This document shows, piece by piece, positions 35,431 to 44,332 of a stretch of 64,000 nt of DNA. This DNA is from Nitrososphaerales archaeon (GTDB lineage Archaea; Thermoproteota; Nitrososphaeria; Nitrososphaerales; CADDZS01), in contig JASHOD010000142.1 of the NCBI GenBank assembly GCA_030041295.1, positions 1 to 64,000 on the forward strand, in the 5' to 3' direction. How positions within the stretch are numbered: the stretch's first letter is position 1; the number at the start of each line of letters is the position of its first letter. The notes beneath the pieces are model-generated. The model ran no database searches. It was not told where the DNA came from and was given only the letters and a program-made list of their open reading frames with translations. Made by a program: the position numbers and the translations under genes.

Positions 35431-35973
35431 TTGAAACGCTCCGGCTCTGAAGAAATTGTGACTGCAAGCTCCGAAATTTCGAAACCAGACTGGCTAAATC
35501 CACCGAAGACTGTTCATGCAGTACTCTGCCATATTACTAAGGGCAATGAGTATCTTTTGCTTCTGAAATCGAGTGGAAGATTTGGGGAGGGATTCTGGAA
35601 CGCGCCAGGCGGCAAGCTAGAGCCGAACGAAAAGCCGGAAGATGCGGCTAGACGTGAAGTGCTCGAAGAGACTGGGTTAAGAATTTCAGAGCTGACCGAA
35701 GCTGGATCTCTGAAGTTCTATTTCGGCAAGAATAAGCAATTCCCAGATTGGTCTGTTGATGTATTTGTCTCTTCGAAATTTGAGGGAAAACTTACCGAAA
35801 GCAAGGAAGGTAAACTGCGTTGGTTCAAAAAAGATTCCATGCCTTATGACAGAATGTGGGCCGATGATATTCACTGGCTACCTCTCTTGCTTCAAGGAAA
35901 AAAGTTCCAAGGCACGTTCATTTTCAGCGCTGATTCGAAGGAGCTACTAAACTCGTCTATCACTTTGGTATAG
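35431..35973 (+). CDS. NUDIX hydrolase (8-oxo-dGTP diphosphatase-like)
   Basis: 180 aa from TTG 35431. A complete Nudix box occupies residues 61-83 (GKLEPNEKPEDAARREVLEE followed by TGL), with the REUxEE metal-binding core intact. Downstream WSVDVFVSSKFEGKLTESKEGKLRWF and MWADDIHWLPLLLQGKKFQGTF match MTH1/MutT-like proteins that hydrolyse oxidised purine nucleoside triphosphates. The substrate is unproven. The first 25 residues may be an overlong N-terminus. It precedes the radical SAM gene on the same strand by about 100 bp. Confidence 0.9.
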   Translation: MKRSGSEEIVTASSEISKPDWLNPPKTVHAVLCHITKGNEYLLLLKSSGRFGEGFWNAPGGKLEPNEKPEDAARREVLEETGLRISELTEAGSLKFYFGKNKQFPDWSVDVFVSSKFEGKLTESKEGKLRWFKKDSMPYDRMWADDIHWLPLLLQGKKFQGTFIFSADSKELLNSSITLV

Positions 35974-36017
35974 GTTCATCAAGGAGATTTCTTTCGAGTA
36001 TGAAAATACCCAGAGTG

Positions 36018-36031
36018 CTGTAAATATACAG
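36018..36031. promoter_or_regulatory. CTGTA-N4-TACAG palindrome upstream of radical SAM gene
   Basis: A 5-bp inverted repeat around AATA, 45 bp upstream of ATG 36076. Its AT-rich centre may also serve as a TATA element. It resembles in form, but not spacing, bacterial LexA boxes. Confidence 0.3.
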
Positions 36032-36075
36032 TAATTCTTATCAAATAGTTCGTATCTGTTTGTTCGCTCGAATTC

Positions 36076-37050
36076 ATGTCGTTCGCAAGCGAAAAAAGCA
36101 ACAGCGAATATCTCAAATTTCTTGATATTCCGGATCTCTCGATTAACGACCAAGAAATCAAGATTAGCGAAACGAGATGCTCCTCACTACTTAATAGGCT
36201 CGATTATGGCGGCAGGCGTTCATCTGAAGAAGAATTCACGATAAACGTGTTCAAGGGATGTACTCATAACTGTTCTTACTGTTACGCCCCGTCTCTAATT
36301 CATGATGAAAGGAAATGGGGTACCTATGTTGGGGTTAAAATAAATGCTCCTTTGGTCTTAGAAAGGGAACTGCGCGGAATGACAGATAAGAAGATGGTTC
36401 TAGTCTCCAGCGCTTCCGATCCCTATCAGGCAATTGAGTCACGTTACAAGTTAACGAGGCACTGTTTGCAGATCCTTCAGCGGCATCAATTTCCTGTTAT
36501 AATCCTGACCCGCTCGCCACTTGTTTTGCGCGATTTGGATATATTGAAAAAATTTGAATGGGTACGCGTCGGGGTCTCAATTTCATCTCTTTCAGGGGAT
36601 TTCTTCGAACCCGGAGTCCCGAAGTTAGAAGCTAGGTTGAAAACCCTTCAGAAGCTAAACGAAGAGGGTATAGAGACTTGGGTTTCGCTTGCCCCTATAG
36701 CCCCTCAAATTATGCTTACGAACTTTGAATGGCTCTTTCGGAGGTTGAAGCAAGCGAAAATCTCCGCGATTTCTTTGGGGATGCTACGATTTGTTGGATA
36801 CGAAGCCTCAAGAATAATGTTCGAAGAAAGGACTGGAGTAGATTCGAATAAAGTACTTGAAGATGGGGTTCGAATAATTGCAGGTTTGCGCGAGCTGGCG
36901 CAATCGTACGGGTTAGATACATCCTGTTCCTCCATAAACTACGAGAAAAAGAACTTTGATGATACCGTCGCAAGAAGCTCGACGATAGACAATTTTGTCG
37001 ATCAGCATGTCCGTCAAAATGGCATGATGCACATTATATCAAGAAACTAA
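36076..37050 (+). CDS. Radical SAM protein, spore-photoproduct-lyase-like (Rv2578c type)
   Basis: 324 aa. The [4Fe-4S]-SAM motif is CTHNCSYC (Cys62, Cys66, Cys69). SSASDPYQAIESRYKLTRHCLQ and VSLAPIAPQIMLTNFEWL belong to the SplB-related COG1533 group. Members include spore photoproduct lyase, but most are uncharacterised; the region around the active site does not by itself show DNA repair. It generates a 5'-deoxyadenosyl radical for an unknown reaction. Cytoplasmic. The upstream NUDIX gene could point to nucleotide or DNA damage, which is inference. Confidence 0.88.
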   Translation: MSFASEKSNSEYLKFLDIPDLSINDQEIKISETRCSSLLNRLDYGGRRSSEEEFTINVFKGCTHNCSYCYAPSLIHDERKWGTYVGVKINAPLVLERELRGMTDKKMVLVSSASDPYQAIESRYKLTRHCLQILQRHQFPVIILTRSPLVLRDLDILKKFEWVRVGVSISSLSGDFFEPGVPKLEARLKTLQKLNEEGIETWVSLAPIAPQIMLTNFEWLFRRLKQAKISAISLGMLRFVGYEASRIMFEERTGVDSNKVLEDGVRIIAGLRELAQSYGLDTSCSSINYEKKNFDDTVARSSTIDNFVDQHVRQNGMMHIISRN

Positions 37051-37109
37051 CTATCTTTTGACCATAAACTGATTTATTTGTCCCTTAACATAGAAAGTTT
37101 CTACATTCC

Positions 37110-39098
37110 TTGGAACGAGAACAAGTCAATCTTGCCGCCATCATGTTTACCGACATTGTTGGCTATACTTCGCTCACAGAGAGCAATGAGAATCTAGCTC
37201 TGACCCTGCTCGACGAGCATCGCAAGATTGTACGCCCATTGATAGAAGCCCATGGTGGGAAGGAAGTGAAAACGATGGGCGATGCGTTCCTAGTCGAGTT
37301 CACGAGTGCGGCGGAAGCTGTCAAATGTGCTAGTGAAATTCAAGAATCATTATTCAGATTCAATTCAAAGCGCAAGCCCGCTGAAAGAATTCTTCTTAGG
37401 ATAGGAATTCATCTCGGCGATGTAATCCATTCAGGTAGAGATGTGTACGGGGACGCCGTCAACCTAGCGTCTAGGATCGAGCGGCTATCAGAGCCCGGAG
37501 GAGTTACAGTCTCACGTCAGGTTTATGACAGCGTTCGTAGCAAACTTCGAGAAATCAGATTCGAAAGCATCGGAATGCGACAGATGAAAAACGTAGAGAA
37601 CCCTCTTGAAGTCTTCAAAGTAACGCTGCCTTCGGAGGAAGATTCTCCGAATTTCCATTATACGCTACCCGACGAAGAAGCTCAGCCAAGAAATCGAATA
37701 GCCGTCCTGCCATTCGTGAATATTGGCCCGGATTCAACGAATGAATTCTTCGCCGATGGATTGACGGAGGAGCTCATTTCGCGACTCTCGCAGGCAAAGG
37801 ATCTGAGAGTCATTGCGAGGACTTCGGCCATGAATTACAAGAACGATCGACAGAAGAAACTACGGGACATCGGTCGAGAACTAGGAGCAGGCACTGTGGT
37901 TGAAGGGAGTGTCAGAAAAGCCGGGAACAAGGTACGCGTTAACGTTCAAGTCGTAAACGCCGTGAACGAGGAGCATCTTTGGTCTTCCACTTATGATAGA
38001 AACCTAGACGATATATTCGAGATTCAAACCGATATTGCTACCAAGGTAGCCGATTCTTTTTCTTCCAATTTAGCTCCTTTAATGACAAAGCAAATTCGCG
38101 ATTCGCAAGGGAAGGACGAAACAGAAGATGTCACTGCGTACACATACTTCCTTCGAGGCCGCCATCTTCTTTTCAGCGAAAGTGAGTCCTCGATTAAACA
38201 GGCGATAGAATTCTTTACCAAATCAATCGAGGTAGATCCCACATTTGCTCGAGCTTATGTAGGAAGAGCGCAAGGGTACCTCGAAATCACAGACTTTGCT
38301 CATCTTCCATTTGTAGAAGGAGCGAGAAGAGCTGAAGCGGATGTTAAGAGCGCCCTGGAACTTGACCCTGATCTAGCTGAAGCCCATGCAACAATGTCGC
38401 AAGTAAGGCACGCTTTGGATGAATTCAGCGAGGCAGAGGCCGAAGCGAAAAGGGCAATTGAACTTAACCCTAGCCTTGCGGATGCTTACCACGCGCTTGG
38501 CACTCTTAAATGGGAAACGGGCGATATTGCCGCTTGCACGGAACTATACGAGACAGCCTACAAACTGGATCCTCTAAAAGAGGAAAACGTCGGCATGTTA
38601 GCCGAGATTTATTTTGAACAAGGAAAGGACGAGGAGGCCCTGAAAATTGTGAGCTCAATAGAACATCTGTATCCCCAGATGTTTTATGGTAACATGATCG
38701 TTTACTACGTTACAAAGCACAACCTTCCAAAGGCAAGCGAATTTTTGGACAAGTTTGCTTTGGAGGCAGGTCGTGACTCGATATTCACGCTAGGGCTCGA
38801 AGGTATGCTCGTTGCTTACAAGGGCGAGAAAAACAGAGCACTAGAAATTATTACACAAATTGAGCACCTGTCAGGTCAGGACACGAGCGCCGTTTCTTCT
38901 ATCGCAAACGTTTACTATGCTCTCGGAGACATGGACAAATTCTTTGAATTTCTGAACAGGTCAATGGATATACATGCACTAATGCTAGGTCCTTTGGTCA
39001 ACTCCGCGATGTATGCGAATGCGAGGAAGGATCCTCGGCTGAGAAAACTGCTCGAAAGGCTTGATCTTAAGATAAACCTCCCATCTCTCGCAACCTAA
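37110..39098 (+). CDS. Class III adenylate cyclase with TolB-like and TPR domains
   Basis: 662 aa from TTG 37110. The cyclase domain (1-170) has metal Asp15 (FTDIVGYT) and Asp58 (GDAFLVEF), adenine-specifying Lys54 and Asp115, and Asn118/Arg122 (DAVNLASRIE), so it should be active and make cAMP. Residues 200-320 form a TolB/FlgO-like domain (RIAVLPFVNIGPDSTNEFFADGL), then tetratricopeptide repeats run to the end. This architecture is common in soil bacteria (rhizobia, Acidobacteria). In an archaeon it suggests acquisition by transfer. No transmembrane segment is visible. The signal and cAMP target are unknown. Confidence 0.92.
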   Translation: MEREQVNLAAIMFTDIVGYTSLTESNENLALTLLDEHRKIVRPLIEAHGGKEVKTMGDAFLVEFTSAAEAVKCASEIQESLFRFNSKRKPAERILLRIGIHLGDVIHSGRDVYGDAVNLASRIERLSEPGGVTVSRQVYDSVRSKLREIRFESIGMRQMKNVENPLEVFKVTLPSEEDSPNFHYTLPDEEAQPRNRIAVLPFVNIGPDSTNEFFADGLTEELISRLSQAKDLRVIARTSAMNYKNDRQKKLRDIGRELGAGTVVEGSVRKAGNKVRVNVQVVNAVNEEHLWSSTYDRNLDDIFEIQTDIATKVADSFSSNLAPLMTKQIRDSQGKDETEDVTAYTYFLRGRHLLFSESESSIKQAIEFFTKSIEVDPTFARAYVGRAQGYLEITDFAHLPFVEGARRAEADVKSALELDPDLAEAHATMSQVRHALDEFSEAEAEAKRAIELNPSLADAYHALGTLKWETGDIAACTELYETAYKLDPLKEENVGMLAEIYFEQGKDEEALKIVSSIEHLYPQMFYGNMIVYYVTKHNLPKASEFLDKFALEAGRDSIFTLGLEGMLVAYKGEKNRALEIITQIEHLSGQDTSAVSSIANVYYALGDMDKFFEFLNRSMDIHALMLGPLVNSAMYANARKDPRLRKLLERLDLKINLPSLAT

Positions 39099-39124
39099 GG
39101 TACGTGCACTCTTGCTCTCTGGTA

Positions 39125-39670
39125 TTATCTCGCGATTTCTTTCCTCATCTTTGAAAGATCTCCGCTCTTCGTACTCAAACCTATTTCAGTGAGCAAAGTG
39201 AATAGAAAGAACAATCCACCAAGTAATAGAGTAATTAAATTGTATCTAAGATCGAGTAGTGCATAGGATTCGATCAAGGCTATCACAACAATTCCCACCA
39301 AAGCGCCCGAACCGTATATCCAAGCCCGTTTATTTTTGGAGACAATCTTCAGATCTTCTTGATTAAGTTTAGTCCCGAGAGTAATTAAGAGCGAGGCTAA
39401 CTTTTTCACAATTGAGAGACTAGTACTGTTCCTAAGTTCGCTTCGACCGATGTAGAAGAAAAGTGTTCTAACTTTACAAAACCTCGCAACAATGTAATGC
39501 CCAAGAGGATGGGCGGCATACCAGATTATGGCGACTGAAATTATGAACGCTACTGCTTGTGGAATAAATTGTTCGATTAATGAGGACAGATACAAGATTG
39601 CTATGCCGACTATCTCCAGAAATACGAGTAAAAACACTCCAAGTTGTGTGGAAATTCTTCTTCGGTTCAC
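39125..39670 (-). CDS. Membrane protein, unknown function
   Basis: 181 aa with four hydrophobic segments (about 10-30, 35-55, 115-135 and 140-162). A HPLGHY motif at the end of the second helix vaguely recalls metal-binding membrane hydrolases, but no second motif supports that. The C-terminus is charged and cytoplasmic (STKSGDLSKMRKEIAR). It lies downstream of the PP2C gene on the same strand, 40 bp away, and may be cotranscribed. Confidence 0.6.
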   Translation of the reverse strand: MNRRRISTQLGVFLLVFLEIVGIAILYLSSLIEQFIPQAVAFIISVAIIWYAAHPLGHYIVARFCKVRTLFFYIGRSELRNSTSLSIVKKLASLLITLGTKLNQEDLKIVSKNKRAWIYGSGALVGIVVIALIESYALLDLRYNLITLLLGGLFFLFTLLTEIGLSTKSGDLSKMRKEIAR

Positions 39671-39710
39671 TTTAAATTTTACCTCTCTGCTCTCCAGGAA
39701 GTAGGATGCC

Positions 39711-40412
39711 CTAAAGGAAGATCAAAATTGCGCTCATATCGTCAGCCTTTAGCTCTGTTCTCATCGCCTCCCTAACTAGTTCGCGTGCGCTCCTTGTCTC
39801 ATTTACTACGTTTCGCAGCTTCGCAAGATTGTTCGAAGTTCCCAAAATGTTATCGCTGACTCCGTCTGAGCATAAGAGCAGGATACTGCCTTCGCAATAG
39901 TTTGTGGTCATTGTATGGACAGTCAGCACTTCCTGGTCAATACCGAGATATTGGATGATTGACCACATGTTGGTCGGATCCTCGAATCTCATCGAGTCGT
40001 CCTTGTATACAGGGGTGATATCTTCCTTTGAAACCAAGAATATCGGGCTATCGCCCACGTTCGCAGTTAGTATTTTCTTGTTCTCGGGCTCAATCTTAGC
40101 CAGCGCAAGTGTAGTACCCATTCCTTCGTACCTCAACTTTCTAGCCTGAACCAAAATTGCCTCGTTTATTTCCAACAGGCAAGAGCAAAGATCCTCCTCT
40201 GTGTTCAGTACCAATGATTTATCTCGTATTATATTGACTGCAATTTGACTAGCTTCCTTTCCCCCAAGATATCCTCCTACGCCATCAGCTACTGCAAAGA
40301 CGAGGCTGGTTCCCGACGAGTAGAGCGAATCCTGATTTTCTCTATGATGGAGTCCTATACTGTTGGTTTCAGAACAGGAGTCGAATGAAATGTAATGACT
40401 AGAGTCGGTTAT
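39711..40412 (-). CDS. PP2C-family serine/threonine phosphatase, start codon anomalous
   Basis: The frame has the PP2C motifs: NQDSLYSSG, VFAVADGVGGYLGGKEAS (metal Asp and GG), EGMGTTLALAKI, TANVGDSPIFLVS, LLLCSDGVSD and KADDMSAILIF. The first TTG in frame lies after the ADGVGG motif (40214), so the gene must begin upstream. There the frame is open to a TGA at about 40420 and has no ATG, GTG or TTG. ATA 40412 would give about 233 aa, the usual size. An ATG preceded by GGGAG exists in another frame at about 40424, so a one-base indel is the simplest explanation. It dephosphorylates Ser/Thr proteins with Mn/Mg. Confidence 0.8.
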   Translation of the reverse strand: MTDSSHYISFDSCSETNSIGLHHRENQDSLYSSGTSLVFAVADGVGGYLGGKEASQIAVNIIRDKSLVLNTEEDLCSCLLEINEAILVQARKLRYEGMGTTLALAKIEPENKKILTANVGDSPIFLVSKEDITPVYKDDSMRFEDPTNMWSIIQYLGIDQEVLTVHTMTTNYCEGSILLLCSDGVSDNILGTSNNLAKLRNVVNETRSARELVREAMRTELKADDMSAILIFL

Positions 40413-40435
40413 TGGAAGATGTCATCTCCCGCGTA

Positions 40436-40954
40436 CTATGAGATTTTCATTTTAAGGTATTCTGATCTAAAGTTGTTGTAATGATCCGCGTTCATCTGAA
40501 TCCGATTGATCTCCTCGTCGGTAAGTATTCTTCTCGGAACGGCGGGCGAGCCGATGACCAAGCTGTTCGGGGGCATTTCCTTTCCTTGAGCTACTAGGGC
40601 GCCGGCCGCAACGATGGTATTCTCTCCAATCTTCGAACCGTTAAGCAACGTCGCTTGCGTTCCAACTAGACAATTAGAGGAGATCGTTGCACCGTGGATG
40701 ACGGCCGCGTGCCCTATTGACACCCGATCACCTATTTCTACAGGAAAGCCCAAGTCAGTGTGTATCACGCAATTATCCTGCACGTTGCTTTGTTTTCCAA
40801 TCCTTATCGCTTCCAACTCTGTTCGAAGAACCGCACCAAACCAAACCGAACTCTCATCGCCCAACGAAATATCCCCAATTAGAGTCGCGTTTTCTGCGAC
40901 AAAGCACCCGCTCCCAATCTTGGGAGTTTTGTCTTTGACTGAGGGAGTAATCAA
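40436..40954 (-). CDS. Gamma-carbonic-anhydrase-like hexapeptide-repeat protein
   Basis: 172 aa, a left-handed beta-helix protein. It has repeated hexapeptides (AENATLIGDISLGDESSVWFG, IGKQSNVQDNC, IGDRVSIG) and three metal-binding His in VIHTD and GHAAVIHG. This is the CamH/PaaY/YrdA branch, which includes active gamma-carbonic anhydrases and inactive relatives. The general-base Glu loop of Cam is absent, as in CamH. It would interconvert CO2 and bicarbonate or bind another ligand, as a trimer in the cytoplasm. The PP2C gene follows closely on the same strand. Confidence 0.9.
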   Translation of the reverse strand: MITPSVKDKTPKIGSGCFVAENATLIGDISLGDESSVWFGAVLRTELEAIRIGKQSNVQDNCVIHTDLGFPVEIGDRVSIGHAAVIHGATISSNCLVGTQATLLNGSKIGENTIVAAGALVAQGKEMPPNSLVIGSPAVPRRILTDEEINRIQMNADHYNNFRSEYLKMKIS

Positions 40955-41009
40955 AATTCTAATCCGTAGTAATACGAAGGAACTATCGGATTTAATGCGT
41001 TTATCTTTG

Positions 41010-41372
41010 CTAGTTTGCCTTGGCCGGTGCGGCAGTAGGAATCTCTTTTCCTTGTTCCTGCACGCCAGAGAAGAAGGGTTCGAGCTGACCTGAAAGCCTC
41101 TTTATTTCAGAACCAAGCTCGGCCATTTTCTTTTTCAACTCTTCCATTTTAATCGCTGTCATTCGCTCCGCATCGTCAAGATTACTTGCCCCCGGCGCAA
41201 GGGGAAGGAATTTCTGCGGGAGAGAATCAAGCGTTGTTTTGCCAAGCATCCTTGACTTTTTGATTGCAATAAGAAGTCCTAGGCTGTCTTCGTAGATCTT
41301 CTTTAATTTGAGAAATTCCTTTGTGAGATGAATTAGCTCAAGGCTCTTTGACTTGAAAATGTCTTGGTTCAA
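41010..41372 (-). CDS. Coiled-coil protein, unknown function
   Basis: 120 aa and mostly helical. LIHLTKEFLKLKKIYEDSLGLL and MTAIKMEELKKKMAELGSEIK have heptad spacing, separated by a Pro-rich loop (LPQKFLPLAPGAS), with an Ala/Pro tail. No family was recognised. It may be an adaptor or scaffold. Its neighbours on the same strand are small unknowns and the gamma-carbonic-anhydrase-like gene. Confidence 0.55.
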   Translation of the reverse strand: MNQDIFKSKSLELIHLTKEFLKLKKIYEDSLGLLIAIKKSRMLGKTTLDSLPQKFLPLAPGASNLDDAERMTAIKMEELKKKMAELGSEIKRLSGQLEPFFSGVQEQGKEIPTAAPAKAN

Positions 41373-41517
41373 AATGAAGCATTAGGCCGCTCTGGTGAAT
41401 ACTCCCTTCGAATTCCCGAGATCAAGGCCTTGGTTCGAGGGCTATATTTCAGTTTGCAAATATTTAGCGCGAAATCTTGCCTTAAATCTGAAAGGGTATG
41501 TTCAAAATGCACTAAAA

Positions 41518-41976
41518 TTACTTGATTGCTTGATCCTTAGAACCAATGGACTTGTCGATAGCCTCGTCGAGCTGGGAGAAACTGTTCGGAATGCCGGTAT
41601 AGACTTTAACGCCATTGACGTAGAAAGTCGGGTTCAAAATCTCCGACGATTCCTTTCTCCTGAGAAATGAGTTCAGGAATTTATTTGGAGAGCGCTCGAA
41701 GATCCGAATTTCTACGCCCCTACCGTAAGCTCTTTCGAAATCAATTGTTATAGAAACTATTTTGACGTACAAAGGAAGCTGATCTTTGGGAATAGAAGCC
41801 AGCGCAGGGTCAATCGGTTCCATATTGGATGCGGATGATTCTTCGCTAGAAACAAGACGTCTGTCCCTTCCTCGTGATTGCACTACGGTTTGATTATTCT
41901 GTTTACAGATCTCAAAAAATCTCGGATCTATACCAACAATATCGAGTCTAACAAAAGAACCAGAGGCTCGTTTCAA
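41518..41976 (-). CDS. Thioredoxin-fold-like hypothetical protein
   Basis: 152 aa. The C-terminal half (YVKIVSITIDFERAYGRG, ILNPTFYVNGVKVYTGIP, SFSQLDEAIDKSI) has the cis-Pro strand and final helix pattern of thioredoxin/DsbA-like folds. The N-terminal part lacks a CxxC pair; its only Cys is in FFEICKQNNQ. It is therefore probably not a disulfide oxidoreductase. The function is unknown. It appears to be expressed from its own promoter on the minus strand. Confidence 0.5.
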   Translation of the reverse strand: MKRASGSFVRLDIVGIDPRFFEICKQNNQTVVQSRGRDRRLVSSEESSASNMEPIDPALASIPKDQLPLYVKIVSITIDFERAYGRGVEIRIFERSPNKFLNSFLRRKESSEILNPTFYVNGVKVYTGIPNSFSQLDEAIDKSIGSKDQAIK

Positions 41977-42043
41977 GGCGCAGACCAGTGAGAGGAAAAT
42001 AGATAGAGAAAAGGTTTGCCCATAGTCGCTAGTACTTTAGCAA

Positions 42044-42322
42044 TCATTGCCTTGACTTTTTCACGTCGCCGCGGTTCAATTTGAGGACCTTGCCTTTCCT
42101 AACCAACCGGACTATGACCCGACCGTAGGGAACAAATTGCTCAATGATGCCATGGTCGTCTTCGTCGCTAACATACACGGTATCGCCAAGGTTCAACCGA
42201 ACTCGCATAATACCCAATTCATAATCACCTAGAATGCTCCTTAACTTCCTGGCCTGAGAAAATATATCTCCGCCTTGTACTGCTTCCCCAGCACAGTAAT
42301 TTCCCAGTAAGGTCGTAGTCAC
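42044..42322 (-). CDS. Small beta-rich hypothetical protein
   Basis: 92 aa from ATG 42322, or 54 aa from the internal ATG 42208 (MRVRLNLGDTVYVSDEDDHG). The second part looks like a small SH3/KOW-type barrel: GDTVYVSDEDDHGIIEQFVP, then VIVRLVRKGKVLKLNRGDV. The first 38 residues are less regular. The role is unknown; RNA or protein binding is possible from the fold impression only. Confidence 0.45.
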   Translation of the reverse strand: MTTTLLGNYCAGEAVQGGDIFSQARKLRSILGDYELGIMRVRLNLGDTVYVSDEDDHGIIEQFVPYGRVIVRLVRKGKVLKLNRGDVKKSRQ

Positions 42323-42391
42323 ATATAGACTTTATGACCATTCGCGCCAGACTTTCGAACTTCGCTGCATAGCGCTCAACAGTGGAATATT

Positions 42392-43273
42392 CTAATTGAA
42401 TTCCTTCCGTTCAAAAAGAACCAACCCTAAAACTGCTGTGACCGCGAAATAAACTAGCATTATCGCCAATCCTTCTGGAACAGTTGCATTGAAAGTGCTG
42501 AAAGTGATCGTACGGCCGGCGCGGCCCACAGGCTCGGTGACAGTAGCTGAATGTTTAGGATAAGGAGACATCATTATGTTTGCGATTATATCTGAACCAT
42601 AGGAAAGAAGGAACCATGGTTCAATATGGACGAATATTGAAATTAATTCTTCAATTACTGTGAAGCCGAACAAAAGTAGGACGACAGATACAAGTATAGA
42701 ATATGAAGCCGACTTGAACATGGAACTGAAGAAGAAGGACAAACCTAGCGCGGAAATTAGATATACAAGTGTAAAGACGAAGGATTCTCCAAATTGATAG
42801 GGTATGGATGTGCCGAAATAATAAATTCCGTTAATTAGTGTGATGCTTGTAGCCACCGCGATGATGATCAAAGATGCCGCTACGGCTGCGAGCCATTTGC
42901 CTATGTATATTGAAGACCTTCTGATTGGATTTGGCACGAGATAATAACCTGTCTTGTTTTGAAATTCCGAAGAAATTGCATCCCCGCCAAAGAAGATGGC
43001 ACAAAAAATAACAACAAATGTGGCGGATTCGCCCCACCACGTGGAGTAAAAGTTCAGGCTATCTGTAAATGAAGACGAACCCCCTGAATGCCATACAACT
43101 AGCGTAAGTGCGACTTCTATAACGAGGCCGATCGTTAGAAGGATATAAAATCGTCTGGCCCTGAAGTAATTGAGAAATTCATACTTTGTCTGGACCCTAA
43201 CTTGCCCAAGGCTGGACGGGACATTGTTGTTAGCTTTTACGTAATCCTGGTCATTTTCTTGTTGAACGGCCAT
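42392..43273 (-). CDS. ABC-2-type transporter permease
   Basis: 293 aa with about six hydrophobic segments and a large soluble part between the first two. The N-terminus (QVRVQTKYEFLNYFRARRFYIL) and FGGDAISSEFQNKTGYYLVPNPIRRSSIYIGKWLAA are typical of ABC-2 permeases, where an elbow helix precedes TM1. Together with the ATPase 17 bp upstream it forms an exporter for an unknown substrate (lipid, drug or polymer). Confidence 0.9.
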   Translation of the reverse strand: MAVQQENDQDYVKANNNVPSSLGQVRVQTKYEFLNYFRARRFYILLTIGLVIEVALTLVVWHSGGSSSFTDSLNFYSTWWGESATFVVIFCAIFFGGDAISSEFQNKTGYYLVPNPIRRSSIYIGKWLAAVAASLIIIAVATSITLINGIYYFGTSIPYQFGESFVFTLVYLISALGLSFFFSSMFKSASYSILVSVVLLLFGFTVIEELISIFVHIEPWFLLSYGSDIIANIMMSPYPKHSATVTEPVGRAGRTITFSTFNATVPEGLAIMLVYFAVTAVLGLVLFERKEFN

Positions 43274-43290
43274 GTTTTTTCACTGTCACC

Positions 43291-44238
43291 TTACAAAGTT
43301 TCCTTAATTAGGTTCAAGTACACGTCCTCAAGTGCAGACGAAGATGCTCTAAAACTACTCATACCGAGATTTAGCATTGCAAGGTCTGTAAGAATTCTCG
43401 CCTGAGCTTCTGGGCCGCCTGTAAACCTTATTCGCAAATTCTTGTCATCCATTTTCTCAACTGATGTAATTCCTTTCACGCTTTCGACTGCCTTGATAAT
43501 ACCACTTTCGCCCACCATCCCGACAAATCCGATTTCGACGACAGCACCACCGCCTGAAATTCTTGTTGTGAGATTGTGGATTGTATCGTACGCTAAGAGT
43601 TTTCCATGATCTATCATGGCTACTTCGTCGCAGACATCCGTTACCTCTGGAAGGAGGTGCGAACTCATGAAAATGAGTCTCTTTTGTTTTTTCAGATTTT
43701 TTACAATGTCTCTCACTTCGGCCATCCCGCGCGGATCTAGACCTGTTGTGGGCTCGTCAAGAAGTACAATTTCTGGATCATTGAGAAGAGTTGATGCTAC
43801 GTCGATTCTCTGTTTCATTCCCTTTGAAAATTTGCCAACCCGTTTATCCGCCCATTCCTCCATGCGTACTTCATTTAGCGCTTCTTCGATTTTCTTTTTT
43901 CTGATTTCAGCTGGCACCCCTCTTTGCTCTGCTACCATCATGAGAGCTTCGTTAGGAGTCAGTGAAGGATAAATTTCTGGGGTCTCGATTAACGCAGAAG
44001 TCGCTGCAAGCGCTTTCTTTTTCTCTGTATGGACATCAATGCCATTAATCAATGCCTTCCCTTCGGTCCTGAAAATTAAATCGGTAAAAATTTTCAATGT
44101 GGTGGTCTTTCCCGCTCCGTTTGGACCTAGAAACCCGACGCATTTTGAGCCTTCGATCTTGAGGTTCAGGTTATCCAGAGCGGTAAAGGTGCCGTATTTT
44201 TTTGAGAGATTTATTGCTTCGATAGAGTGGTCATTCAT
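43291..44238 (-). CDS. ABC transporter ATP-binding protein
   Basis: 315 aa. Walker A GPNGAGKTTTLK, Q-loop region, signature FSKGMKQRIDVAS, Walker B IVLLDEPTTGLDP and the switch His (FMSSHLLPEV) are complete. The C-terminal extension (about 225-315) is the regulatory domain of the DrrA/NatA/CcmA group. It energises the ABC-2 permease encoded next. An 18-bp palindrome about 95 bp upstream may control the pair. Confidence 0.95.
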   Translation of the reverse strand: MNDHSIEAINLSKKYGTFTALDNLNLKIEGSKCVGFLGPNGAGKTTTLKIFTDLIFRTEGKALINGIDVHTEKKKALAATSALIETPEIYPSLTPNEALMMVAEQRGVPAEIRKKKIEEALNEVRMEEWADKRVGKFSKGMKQRIDVASTLLNDPEIVLLDEPTTGLDPRGMAEVRDIVKNLKKQKRLIFMSSHLLPEVTDVCDEVAMIDHGKLLAYDTIHNLTTRISGGGAVVEIGFVGMVGESGIIKAVESVKGITSVEKMDDKNLRIRFTGGPEAQARILTDLAMLNLGMSSFRASSSALEDVYLNLIKETL

Positions 44239-44332
44239 TCAGAGTCATCCAAACCTTCTTTTAGACAGGAATAAGAGGTATTAGCCGTATAACGGCTACG
44301 CTTATCCAAATTAGATTCAGAGGCCATATAAT

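Noticed and set aside
43616-43972. 118-codon plus-strand frame inside the ABC ATPase gene
   Set aside because: Antisense to intact Walker and signature motifs.
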